Source of the DNA: an uncultured Pedosphaera sp.
Lineage (GTDB): Bacteria > Verrucomicrobiota > Verrucomicrobiia > Limisphaerales > Pedosphaeraceae
NCBI GenBank assembly: GCA_903918755.1
Contig: CAIXFN010000114.1
Location: 1-32,651, forward strand
Direction of reading: 5' to 3'
DNA: 32,651 nucleotides
Below are positions 7,763 through 15,318 of the stretch, one piece after another. Position 1 is the first letter of the stretch; each line of letters starts with the position of its first letter. The translations under genes and the position numbers were made by a program. Below the pieces are notes generated by a model, which did no database searches, had not been told where the DNA came from, and saw only the letters and a program-made list of their open reading frames with translations.

Positions 7763-9304
7763 ATGGCTTTTGATTCTTTTCGCGCTTTCCTGAACCAGTT
7801 GGAGGCCGCCGGACAGTTGACCCGCATTTCCCAACCCGTCGCCACCGAACTGGAGATCACGGAGCTGGCGGATCGCGAAATGAAGAAACCCGGGGGCGGG
7901 CGGGCGCTCCTTTTTGAAAAGCCCATGGTGAACGGCAAAGTTTCGCCCTTTCCCGTCGCCATCAACACCCTGGGCTCCGCCTCGCGCATGGCCGCCAGCC
8001 TCGGCGTGCCCTCCGTGGATGACCTGGCCCGCGACCTCGGTGCGCTCATGAAAGCCAAGCCGCCCACCAGTTTCCGGGAAGCCGTCAAACTGCTGGGCAC
8101 CGCCTTTGAACTCCGCCACGCCCGCCCGAAATCCGTGAAGACCGGTCCCTGCAAGGAAGTCGTGCACCACTTCACCGCGCCGGATTCCCGCCGCGAGCCC
8201 TGGCCCGCCGCGCCCGTTATCAACGCCGCCACTGCGGTCGCCCCGCTCGTCCCCCAGCCGCCGACACTCCTGGACCTGCCGATTCTCCAGTGCTGGCCGC
8301 TGGATGGCGGGCGGTTCATCACCCTGCCGTGCGTGGTCACGCGGGACCCCGATACCGGCGATCGCAATCTGGGCATGTACCGCATCCAGATTTACGATGA
8401 TCGCACCACGGGGATGCATTGGCAGTTGCAGAAAGTCGCGGCCCGTCACGGTCGGCGCTATTACGAAACCGGGCAGCGCATGCCCGTCGCCATTTTCCTT
8501 GGGGGCGATCCCGTGTTCACCTTTTGCGCCACCGCGCCCTTGCCCGACGGCCTGGATGAATTTCTCCTCGCGGGTTATCTGCGCAAACAATCCGTAGCCA
8601 TGGTCAAATGCGAGACCAACGACTTGGAAGTGCCCGCCAACGCGGATTTCGTGATTGAAGGCTACGTGGATCCCGTGGAACCCCTGCGATTGGAAGGCCC
8701 GTTCGGGGATCACACCGGCTACTACACCCTCCCGGAGCCGTACCCGGTCTTTCACATCACCGCCATCACTCACCGGCGGGACGCTGTTTACCCCGCCACC
8801 ATCGTCGGCCTGCCCCCGATGGAGGATTTTTACATCGGCGCCGCCAGCGTCCGGTTGTTTCTGCCCGTTTTCCGCATGAACTTTCCCGAGTTGGTGGACA
8901 TCGCGCTCCCCGCGGAAGGCACCTTCCACAACCTCCTGTTTGTGAGCATTCGGAAGACCTATCCCATGCAGGCCTACAAAATCATGCACGGCCTGTGGGG
9001 CATGGGCCAGATGATGTTTACCAAATACATCGTCGTGGTGGACGAGGACGTGGACGTCCAGGACACCAGCAAGGTCATGTTCCACCTGTGCGCCAACACC
9101 GATCCCCAGCGCGATTCCATCTTCACCCGCGGCCCCGCGGATGTCCTGGACCACGCCACGTCTGAAATCGCGAGCGGCACCAAACAAGGCTTCGATGCCA
9201 CCCGCAAACTCCCCGGCGAAGGCTTCCACCGCCCCTGGCCGCCCCTGATTAAAATGGACCCCGCCATCCGCCAAAAAATCGACACGCTCTTCGGGCTCCG
9301 GTAA
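7763..9304 (+). CDS. ubiD: UbiD family prenylated-FMN decarboxylase
   Basis: 513 residues from the ATG at 7763; the family N-terminus (FRAFLNQLEAAGQLTRI) follows at once. UbiD-family enzymes reversibly decarboxylate aromatic or alpha,beta-unsaturated acids with prenylated FMN and Mn2+; the classical substrate is the 4-hydroxybenzoate precursor in quinone synthesis. Visible marks are the glycine-rich central part, NLGMYRIQIYDDRTTGMHW (about 205-225), and the diagnostic EGPFGDHTGYYT segment (about 312-323) with its conserved acidic residues, followed by THRRDAVYPATIVGLPPMED. Length matches E. coli UbiD (about 497). No UbiX flavin prenyltransferase is in the window, so the cofactor must be made elsewhere, and the true substrate (quinone precursor or another acid) is unresolved. 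No clear ribosome site precedes the start. Confidence 0.9.
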   Translation: MAFDSFRAFLNQLEAAGQLTRISQPVATELEITELADREMKKPGGGRALLFEKPMVNGKVSPFPVAINTLGSASRMAASLGVPSVDDLARDLGALMKAKPPTSFREAVKLLGTAFELRHARPKSVKTGPCKEVVHHFTAPDSRREPWPAAPVINAATAVAPLVPQPPTLLDLPILQCWPLDGGRFITLPCVVTRDPDTGDRNLGMYRIQIYDDRTTGMHWQLQKVAARHGRRYYETGQRMPVAIFLGGDPVFTFCATAPLPDGLDEFLLAGYLRKQSVAMVKCETNDLEVPANADFVIEGYVDPVEPLRLEGPFGDHTGYYTLPEPYPVFHITAITHRRDAVYPATIVGLPPMEDFYIGAASVRLFLPVFRMNFPELVDIALPAEGTFHNLLFVSIRKTYPMQAYKIMHGLWGMGQMMFTKYIVVVDEDVDVQDTSKVMFHLCANTDPQRDSIFTRGPADVLDHATSEIASGTKQGFDATRKLPGEGFHRPWPPLIKMDPAIRQKIDTLFGLR

Positions 9305-9386
9305 TGCGCTGCAATCTCCCGCCCGCACCAAGTACCGGATCGCCCGGTTCAAACCGAGACGCCAGCCCGGGTTCGGGTTCGGAGTT

Positions 9387-9400
9387 CCGCCTTCTGGCGG
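9387..9400 (+). terminator. Possible weak terminator of ubiD
   Basis: CCGCC (9387-9391) and GGCGG (9396-9400) pair around TTCT, followed by TCCCTCTTTCT. The stem is short and the T content of the tail is broken by C, so termination strength is uncertain. It lies 83 bases past the ubiD stop. Confidence 0.35.
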
Positions 9401-9553
9401 TCCCTCTTTCTCCCCACTTTCCAACTACCCCTCACGTCCGCGACCGCAAATCAACAAGCCCCTTGGCCTCCGCACTCTGGCAACCGCGCGGAATTTCGAA
9501 CGAACGGCGCTTCGCCCCCGCCAAACACCCCCGCGCCCCAATCCCTATTCCCC

Positions 9554-9649
9554 TTGGGCTGAAAGCCCAAAATCCCTCAGCCTGGGGTAAAGCGTCCCCG
9601 CGGCACCCCTGGAACCGATTCCCTCCCACCCCCCAAGCGCTGAAAGCGC
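9554..9649. repeat. Two mini-hairpins with identical GAA loop and covarying stems
   Basis: TTGGGCT-GAA-AGCCCAA at 9554-9570 and GCGCT-GAA-AGCGC at 9637-9649 share the CT-GAA-AG core while the second stem position changes as a pair (G-C versus C-G). The compensated difference suggests the folded form is what is conserved. Function unknown; likely one compound intergenic repeat. Confidence 0.5.
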
Positions 9650-9766
9650 GAAACACCGGGCTCCCCTTGTAACCCATCCCCGGCGGCGGAGGCGGAATTC
9701 CCAACGAACGATGGTTGGTGCACCCGCTCGCCAAAAAATTCAGCGTGCGGTTTTCCCAATGCCGGT

Positions 9767-9785
9767 GTCAGTTAATAAAACTGAC
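9767..9785. promoter_or_regulatory. AT-rich 7-bp palindrome upstream of the 9818 gene
   Basis: GTCAGTT (9767-9773) and AACTGAC (9779-9785) are perfect inverted arms around AATAA, ending 32 bases before the ATG at 9818. It could be an operator or a 5' leader hairpin. It also marks where the base composition turns AT-richer. Confidence 0.35.
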
Positions 9786-9817
9786 CAAAATCATTCCAAA
9801 TTCAATTAAAGGAACAC

Positions 9818-10876
9818 ATGAACCTATTAATACGTAGAACGTTTTTGGAAATTGCTTTAACCGGTGGTTTGGTAACCGGCCTTGCTTCCCGTTGCCAGGC
9901 AAAAGACATTGCTTTTCGGGCCACGGGTACCTTGACCTGTGACATAAACTTGCCGCCCAGACATCAAGTGATCAATTATGAGCTTGAGGTCTCGAATACT
10001 TGGTGGGGAATTCAAATCTCTCGCGCAGAATCCCCCACCACTCGCGCCTTTTGCGATGGGACAAACGTGTACATCACCCTATTATTCAACCCCGAGGCAA
10101 AAATCGACCCGGCAATACAACAGCGCTATGGGGCACAGCCGGTCGCGCCTGAGGTTGTTGCGCGCGCTCCCGTACCTTGTTATCTGATTCCGGGAACCAT
10201 GGCATTGGGCGATTACAGTTTGCATCTCCCGTGGTTGGCCAACTGTTCGTCTTCTTACATCAAAAGCCACGGATTGAGTCCGATTCCCGTACCCTGGAGC
10301 GCGCCGCAACGTTCGGCGGAAGCATTTTACTTCGCCGCCACGGGAGAACCATTCGCTGATGATCTGGGGTTGCCGAAGCTTGTCCACTGGAAGTTCTCTC
10401 CCGAGAACGCCAAAACGGCAATAAATCGGATCGAATACATGCGGGAGGTCCACTCGCTGGAAGATCGACAGGAGCAATCTAACCGAACCCCCAGGGTTGA
10501 TAATCCCGGGGATGAAACCGAATACAAAGTTTTGCGTTCCGATTTAGTTGACGGGATTAACGTCGCCCAGGACTATGTAATGATTCATGAGAGCCTTGCT
10601 GGACCGGCCGAAAAAAGGCACGCGATCACGATGACTGTTAAAGGGCATCAAACCGTGGTCGGCCGGGGCACGGGCGAGCTTTTGGCGTTGCCCCAATCGA
10701 ACGCTGGATATTCCGTGACCGATCACCGGTTTCGCCACCAAACACAGATGGTAGATTCCATTTTTTATTATACGAATAGCCCACTTGCGGCCGGTTTCTT
10801 GGACGAAAGACTACAGTTGATTTACTCCAAGCGAGTCGAAACCCAGCCCCTTGATCCAGCTGCTATTCCCCGTTGA
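9818..10876 (+). CDS. Exported protein of unknown function, Tat-like signal
   Basis: 352 residues. AAAGGA lies at proper distance before the ATG. The N-terminus (IRRTFLEIALTGGLVTGLASRCQA) is a signal peptide with a twin Arg followed by x-F-L, close to the Tat consensus SRRxFLK though Lys is Glu. The mature part starts with short beta strands (ATGTLTCDINL, YELEVSNTWWGIQI), includes FCDGTNVYITLLF around residues 69-81 that recalls outer-membrane lipoprotein-carrier-like folds, and has no catalytic motif I can name. Codon and base use are visibly less GC-rich than in flanking genes, and the gene stands alone after repeat DNA, so recent acquisition is possible. I do not recognise the family. Confidence 0.7.
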   Translation: MNLLIRRTFLEIALTGGLVTGLASRCQAKDIAFRATGTLTCDINLPPRHQVINYELEVSNTWWGIQISRAESPTTRAFCDGTNVYITLLFNPEAKIDPAIQQRYGAQPVAPEVVARAPVPCYLIPGTMALGDYSLHLPWLANCSSSYIKSHGLSPIPVPWSAPQRSAEAFYFAATGEPFADDLGLPKLVHWKFSPENAKTAINRIEYMREVHSLEDRQEQSNRTPRVDNPGDETEYKVLRSDLVDGINVAQDYVMIHESLAGPAEKRHAITMTVKGHQTVVGRGTGELLALPQSNAGYSVTDHRFRHQTQMVDSIFYYTNSPLAAGFLDERLQLIYSKRVETQPLDPAAIPR

Positions 10877-11068
10877 TTGTTTATCAATGTTTCAAGGCCA
10901 AAGCCCCCTTTTCGTCGCCAGCCCATTGTGGCTAAACAACTTCCGGGGATTGGGATGGGCGGGCGCCAAATTATTGTGCTGGATATCTACGGGGCATGCA
11001 CATCTAGCTGCGATGAATTCGAGAGGTGGTTGAATAATCGAAAACCGCTGGCTGCCCCCCCCACTGCC

Positions 11069-11698
11069 TCACCCCGCCTTTCCCTTCATCCGCTCCCGCT
11101 TCACCTCCTCATACGACCGGTCCCGAATAATCTGTCCATCCTCCGGAATCAAATCTCGCTTAAAATCCACTCTGTCAAAAGACGGCGCCACACAGTCGAT
11201 GGGCAGGACCTTGCCGCCAACCCTGATGTCCATGAGTTCGCCGGTGGTCTTGTGCCGGATGATCGTGAATTCGGAGCAGGGAAAGGTGCGCGGCTGGTTG
11301 ACTTCCGGATCGTCGGTAATCTCCACATAATCGTAAAGGTATTGGCCGTTCAGGTACAGGATACTGTGGTCGGCCAGTTCGATGAAGTAATGCATTCCCT
11401 CATCCTCGAATTCCTCGACCTCAAACGCGCGGGTTGCCTGAAAACTCTCCGACACCAGGAGCCCCTGGCTTTCCAGTTCAGCCATTTGTTCCGCAAAACT
11501 TTTTCGCGAAAACGACGGCCGGCGGCCTGTGCGATTGAACAGGAACAGCGCGATGCCGGCGAAGAGGAAGAGCAGGAAGGCAAAGAACATTCCCATCGCC
11601 CACGGCGGCCCAAAACCATCGGGGAAGAAGTGGTCGATGACACTGACGCAAACCAGCAGTCCACCAAAGCAGAACAGTCCGGCAAGCAGCGCGCGCAT
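11069..11698 (-). CDS. Two-helix membrane protein, conserved hypothetical
   Basis: 209 residues with two transmembrane helices near the N-terminus (about 3-24, ALLAGLFCFGGLLVCVSVIDHF; and 33-55, AMGMFFAFLLFLFAGIALFLF). A soluble domain of about 150 residues follows, rich in acidic and aromatic residues: FEVEEFEDEGMHYFIEL, then ILYLNGQYLYDY, then FPCSEFTIIRH. This soluble part looks like a small beta-rich domain of a conserved uncharacterised family; no enzyme motif is visible. The helices are separated by a short loop, so both ends probably lie in the cytoplasm. Transcribed leftward, downstream of the nucleoside hydrolase but separated from it by about 296 bases, so co-transcription is unlikely. 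Confidence 0.75.
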   Translation of the reverse strand: MRALLAGLFCFGGLLVCVSVIDHFFPDGFGPPWAMGMFFAFLLFLFAGIALFLFNRTGRRPSFSRKSFAEQMAELESQGLLVSESFQATRAFEVEEFEDEGMHYFIELADHSILYLNGQYLYDYVEITDDPEVNQPRTFPCSEFTIIRHKTTGELMDIRVGGKVLPIDCVAPSFDRVDFKRDLIPEDGQIIRDRSYEEVKRERMKGKAG

Positions 11699-11853
11699 AA
11701 CGACTCGACATTAGGATCGCGCCCGAATGCCGTCAATTGGAATACCCCGGGCGCGGGCCTCGATTGGGGGGGATGCCTTCCTGGCTGTGGACGAGTGTTT
11801 TGTTCTATTTTGTTCGGAAGAGCCGTCCGCGCTGTTTCTTCGCGATCTTCCTG

Positions 11854-11881
11854 CCCTGCGTAGCTTTCAGCGAAGCATGGG
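11854..11881. repeat. Dispersed GTAGC-TT-GCGAAG palindrome, copy 3
   Basis: The core GTAGCTTTCAGCGAAG is flanked by CCCTGC on the left and GCATGGG on the right, which pair imperfectly (CCC with GGG, GC with GC). The core matches the unit at 6936-6961 apart from two or three bases. About 30 bases further right, 11907-11950 holds another repeat-like phrase (TTTTGTGGTCTCTGCGCAC, then TTTCGTGGCTAA) of a type I associate with dispersed bacterial intergenic repeats; that identification is from memory only. No gene is supported in 11699-11994. Confidence 0.45.
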
Positions 11882-11994
11882 TCGCGGGCTTCGGTTAAAA
11901 GTCCGTTCTCCTTTCCGTTTTGTGGTCTCTGCGCACTTTCGTGGCTAAGCTTCTTTGTTTGGATCAGTCTGTTGAATTGCGCCTCGCCCTCAAC

Positions 11995-14334
11995 TCATTG
12001 CCCCACTTCCACCGAATCAAACACCGCGGTGGCGGACGCGAAAGTATTCCCGGAACAGACAAACATCCCAATCCAGCTTTTGTCATCAAAGTTGGCGGCA
12101 TGAACCAACCGCGGTTCGCCCCAGTTCCGGCCGTCGCCGGAAGTAAACACTCGAATCTCTCCTCCTGCTCGGACGAGTTTGAGGTGAACCGGCAATGAGA
12201 CTTTGCCCAGATCCTTCCTCTGGTTGTCGTCTTGATCGCCAGCTTTGTCGCGCCAACGACAGACCAGATTGCCGGTTGCCTCCACCTGGATCAGCAGGTA
12301 GCGGCCACAACTTTGGTCGAGCGATTCGCGGATCATGACCCCGGATGCCGTGGGCGGGCGGTTGTCCCACTGGTACGCTGGGCCGCCAACGTTTGGCGCG
12401 AGACTTGTCAGGCGCGCAGATATTTCTCCCTCGCTTCCCAGCGGCCGACTGACGAAAACTCCCTGATCCCGGACCCGCTGCCACCAGGAAGTCATTGCAT
12501 GGCCGGCCCCCGTGATGGTGAATTTTCCCTCGGTCGCCACTACTGCGCCGGGAATGGGTGGCGCGTTGAGTTCGTCGTAACGCCAACCCTCGGGCAGTGT
12601 CGATGGGGTCACCGTCACCGCGCAGGTCCGCCGTGCCTTCCCAATTACCGCTGTGATGATGCAGGAGCCAGGCTGCTTCCCGATCACCATGGCGATCTGT
12701 TCGCCGATGCGCCGCACCTCGGCGACGGCAGGGTCGCTGCTGCTCCACGCCACTTCCCGCTCACCAGCGTCCCGGGGAGCAATCGTCGCGTTCAGCGTCG
12801 CCCGGGTGTTGGCGGAAAGGCTAAGCCGTTCCTGGTCCAGCACCACGGCCGCCACCGCCACCGTGGGCCGGCAGGTGATCGCTTCGTTGAGTTCGATCGC
12901 GTTGATCTGAATGCCTTCGTTCGCATTGGCCGCCGTCACGCTGAGTCGGTAAAGGTTCCACTTGCCGGGGTTGGCGATGAGAAACTCGTGGCGTGGCGTC
13001 ACCTCGCTGAATCCCGGAGCTGCTTGCCCATCCAGTCGCGTCCAACTGACCCCGCCGTCATTCGATCCCGACAACTCCAGCGCGCGGGGTAGTCGTTGCT
13101 GGTTGCTGCACCGCACGGCGTACGAGGTGACCAGGTATTTTCGTCCATCGACATACTGGCACTGAATCCAACTGGCTGCCGCCTGGTCCCGCCACGCGGT
13201 TTGGTCATCATGATCGAACGCCTTGATCGGCGCAAAGTTGGAGTCGGTCGCCCCCTGGCTGGTGATTTGGCACATCCCGGCATCCGCGTAGTAAGCGGTG
13301 TTGAACTGGAGGTTCGTGGGCCGCCCCTGGCCCGCCACCATCAAGTCCTCCAGCGCTTTCTCAAGTTCAGCTTTGCCGGACTGCAGCACCAGGTACGAAT
13401 GACCGCGATCCGGGCCAGCTTGCCAGGTGTTGATCCCCGTGGACGCATCCGTGACATTCAGTCCGCCACTCACGGATTTATACCTCGGGGCGCCGCCGCG
13501 CACGGCCACCAGGCTGGTGATTGGGTCCCAACTCAAACGATCCCCGGCAAAACCCACCCCCGGATAATGCCGGTAGGCCATGGTCAGTGGGTTATGTTCC
13601 GGCATTTCGTATGTGACACGTCGACCCGAACAGGTGGAACCGCCTTCCCCGTTGAAGCGCACCGGGGTCGGCCAGGCGGAACAGATCAACGCCGCCGCCG
13701 CCGGATCTTGTTTGAAGTTCCATTCGGCTTCTTTCGGGTTTGCCGCGGGCGGGTAGGTTCCGCCCATGACTTCGAGTTGCAGCACTTTCTTGGCCACGAG
13801 CGCCGCTCCGTCCAACGGGCTGAACGCATCCGGTCCGGACTCGAGCAAGTTGGCCAGATTGCGCAACGGCCCAACCGCCACCACGACCACGCTGCGATCG
13901 GGTTGCTTCGCCAGGATCTCGCGGTACAGGGTCAGTGCAGCCGGGTAATCGCGGCTGCTGGGGAACTGGTGGGGAAATTGTTTGCTGATTTCCCGGGGGT
14001 AACCCGCATTCGGCAGGAATCCGGGGTCTTTCAATGTCCCCACTGGAATTTCCGGTCGTCCAAACCAGGTGTTGATCGCATCCAGGCAGGGAGCGATGGC
14101 GGCGGACGACGTGCACCCCATGGTGGCCAGGAGCCTGGCTTCGCCGCGTTCCACGGCTCCGTGTAGGAGGAAAAGAGCCCCTACATCATCGCAGTCACCC
14201 CCCATATCCGTGTCGAAGATGATATTGACCGGTGGCGCCGCCGTCGGGGTGTGCGACCGGTCGCCCGCGTAAGCCCCCCAGACTGCGAATGTGATGAAAA
14301 GGGTGAGGACGGTGTTCAAAAGCAAGGGCTGCAT
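11995..14334 (-). CDS. Secreted multidomain nucleoside hydrolase-like protein
   Basis: 779 residues. Signal peptide at 1-23 (LLLNTVLTLFITFAVWGAYA). Residues about 36-330 are an inosine-uridine nucleoside hydrolase-like domain: DTDMGGDCDD (41-50) matches the Ca2+-binding DTDxGxDxDD motif, VGPLRNLA matches the family's GPLTN segment, and WDPITSLVAV supplies the late Asp. Then come a discoidin (F5/8 C) domain (about 345-480), a bacterial Ig-like Big2 domain (about 490-575, AWSSSDPAVAEV), and a C-terminal concanavalin-like/DUF1349-type sandwich (about 580-779). Family members cleave the N-glycosidic bond of ribonucleosides. The added sandwich domains suggest binding to a polymer or cell surface outside the cytoplasm, so the substrate may differ from free nucleosides. 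The gene stands alone. Confidence 0.88.
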   Translation of the reverse strand: MQPLLLNTVLTLFITFAVWGAYAGDRSHTPTAAPPVNIIFDTDMGGDCDDVGALFLLHGAVERGEARLLATMGCTSSAAIAPCLDAINTWFGRPEIPVGTLKDPGFLPNAGYPREISKQFPHQFPSSRDYPAALTLYREILAKQPDRSVVVVAVGPLRNLANLLESGPDAFSPLDGAALVAKKVLQLEVMGGTYPPAANPKEAEWNFKQDPAAAALICSAWPTPVRFNGEGGSTCSGRRVTYEMPEHNPLTMAYRHYPGVGFAGDRLSWDPITSLVAVRGGAPRYKSVSGGLNVTDASTGINTWQAGPDRGHSYLVLQSGKAELEKALEDLMVAGQGRPTNLQFNTAYYADAGMCQITSQGATDSNFAPIKAFDHDDQTAWRDQAAASWIQCQYVDGRKYLVTSYAVRCSNQQRLPRALELSGSNDGGVSWTRLDGQAAPGFSEVTPRHEFLIANPGKWNLYRLSVTAANANEGIQINAIELNEAITCRPTVAVAAVVLDQERLSLSANTRATLNATIAPRDAGEREVAWSSSDPAVAEVRRIGEQIAMVIGKQPGSCIITAVIGKARRTCAVTVTPSTLPEGWRYDELNAPPIPGAVVATEGKFTITGAGHAMTSWWQRVRDQGVFVSRPLGSEGEISARLTSLAPNVGGPAYQWDNRPPTASGVMIRESLDQSCGRYLLIQVEATGNLVCRWRDKAGDQDDNQRKDLGKVSLPVHLKLVRAGGEIRVFTSGDGRNWGEPRLVHAANFDDKSWIGMFVCSGNTFASATAVFDSVEVGQ

Positions 14335-14538
14335 GTTCGGGTCGGTTGGACGATTTCTGAACGACTATCCTACGATTCTGGCTATCGCGAAAGGCTTTTC
14401 CGGGGGAGCAGGTGGTGCAGTCTCGATGCTATTGGATGGACCATCGACCAGCCGAAAAAGTCTGCGTCCAACCGGTGTTCACGCGGCGCTCTCGGCCGCG
14501 CAAGTAGTCCGACCGGTCCGGAACCGCACTGCCCGGAG

Positions 14539-14552
14539 CCGCGGAACCGCGG
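14539..14552 (-). terminator. GC hairpin directly after the response regulator gene
   Basis: CCGCGG, AA, CCGCGG forms a perfect 6-bp stem starting about eight bases beyond the stop codon of the leftward LytTR gene. There is no T-run, so this is only a possible 3' end structure. Nothing else is supported in 14335-14559. Confidence 0.25.
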
Positions 14553-14559
14553 CCTGGTA

Positions 14560-15318
14560 TCACGCAAAACGCAGTCGGATCTCTAAATCGCGCAACCCAA
14601 CGGTCACGTTCGCGCGTTTGTTCTCCTTCAGCACCGCGTAATAGTCACCGCCGCCCTGCGCTTTCAATTCCACGATGGCGCGCACATTGGCGATGAGCGA
14701 GCGATTCAGGCGCACGAAGTCTTTGGTGGACAATTCCCCTTCCAGGGTTGCCATCGTCTCGCGGATGATGTGACGTTCCCGGCCCGCTTGTACGATGACG
14801 TAATTGCCCGCGGATTCGATCCAGTCAATCTCCTCGGCTTGGATGAAGACCACGCGGTCGCCCGACTTGGCCATGAGCCGCGAAAGGGTGCGCTTGGCTT
14901 GGTCCGTTGGGGCAGGGGACGGCGCAGTTAGTCCGGCCGGTGATTCCCGCATGGCCTCCAGTTGGTCGCGCACCCGGTCCAGGGCGCGGGCTAGGCGTTC
15001 GGGGCGGACCGGCTTGAGGAGGTAATCCACGGCCCGGGTGTCAAAAGCTTCGACGGCAAACGAATCATGCGCGGTCACGAAGACCACCAGCGGCAATGGT
15101 TCGTCCGCCAGTAATTGCGCGAGTTTCAGACCGGTCAGGCGCGGCATCTGGACGTCGAGCAGCAGCAGGTCAGGGGAGAGGCTTCCCAGCACCGCCCTGG
15201 CTTCCGTGCCGGAGGCGGATTCGCCCACAATATCAACGTCGCCGTGCTCGACCAGCAATTGCCGCATGCGCTGCCGCGCGAGGGCCTCATCATCCACCAG
15301 CAGCGTTCTAATTTTCAT
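14560..15318 (-). CDS. LytTR family response regulator
   Basis: 252 residues. The receiver domain (1-120) has the acidic pair Asp9-Asp10, the phosphoacceptor Asp55 in LLLLDVQMP, Thr in FVTAHD and Lys in DYLLKPV. A Pro/Ala linker (about 125-145) leads to a LytTR DNA-binding domain (about 150-250) with IDWIESAGNYVIVQ, FVRLNRSLIANVRAI and a C-terminal YAVLKENKRANVTVG block, all typical of AlgR/AgrA/LytR regulators, which bind paired 9-bp direct repeats. Its start overlaps the end of the histidine kinase gene by 11 bases, so kinase and regulator are translationally coupled. It probably controls the divergent export operon and perhaps its own operon; imperfect direct repeats are seen between them. 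Confidence 0.94.
   Translation of the reverse strand: MKIRTLLVDDEALARQRMRQLLVEHGDVDIVGESASGTEARAVLGSLSPDLLLLDVQMPRLTGLKLAQLLADEPLPLVVFVTAHDSFAVEAFDTRAVDYLLKPVRPERLARALDRVRDQLEAMRESPAGLTAPSPAPTDQAKRTLSRLMAKSGDRVVFIQAEEIDWIESAGNYVIVQAGRERHIIRETMATLEGELSTKDFVRLNRSLIANVRAIVELKAQGGGDYYAVLKENKRANVTVGLRDLEIRLRFA

Larger units (their letters stand above)
9305..9766. other. Non-coding, repeat-rich stretch after ubiD
   Basis: About 460 bases without a credible gene: overlapping frames on both strands are low-complexity and have no signal or family features. It holds a CCGCC-TTCT-GGCGG hairpin at 9387-9400 followed by a pyrimidine-rich run (possible weak ubiD terminator), two related CT-GAA-AG mini-hairpins (listed separately), and two copies of a GGAATT..C-AACGAACG phrase near 9490 and 9694. 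It looks like degenerate, dispersed intergenic repeat DNA. Confidence 0.5.

Noticed and set aside
7706-9424. 572-residue leftward frame opposite ubiD
   Set aside because: Shadow frame: His/Gly/Val-rich with no motif, while the forward frame is an intact UbiD.
9304-9734. Short frames on both strands after ubiD
   Set aside because: They translate dispersed repeat DNA and overlap each other; no credible start or composition.
10877-11863. 328-residue rightward frame
   Set aside because: It lies opposite the 209-residue membrane protein, which has proper helices and a coherent domain; the rightward translation is rich in Arg/His/Pro and has no family features.
13096-14166. 356-residue rightward frame opposite the nucleoside hydrolase
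   Set aside because: No signal, motif or ribosome site; the leftward frame has a full domain set.
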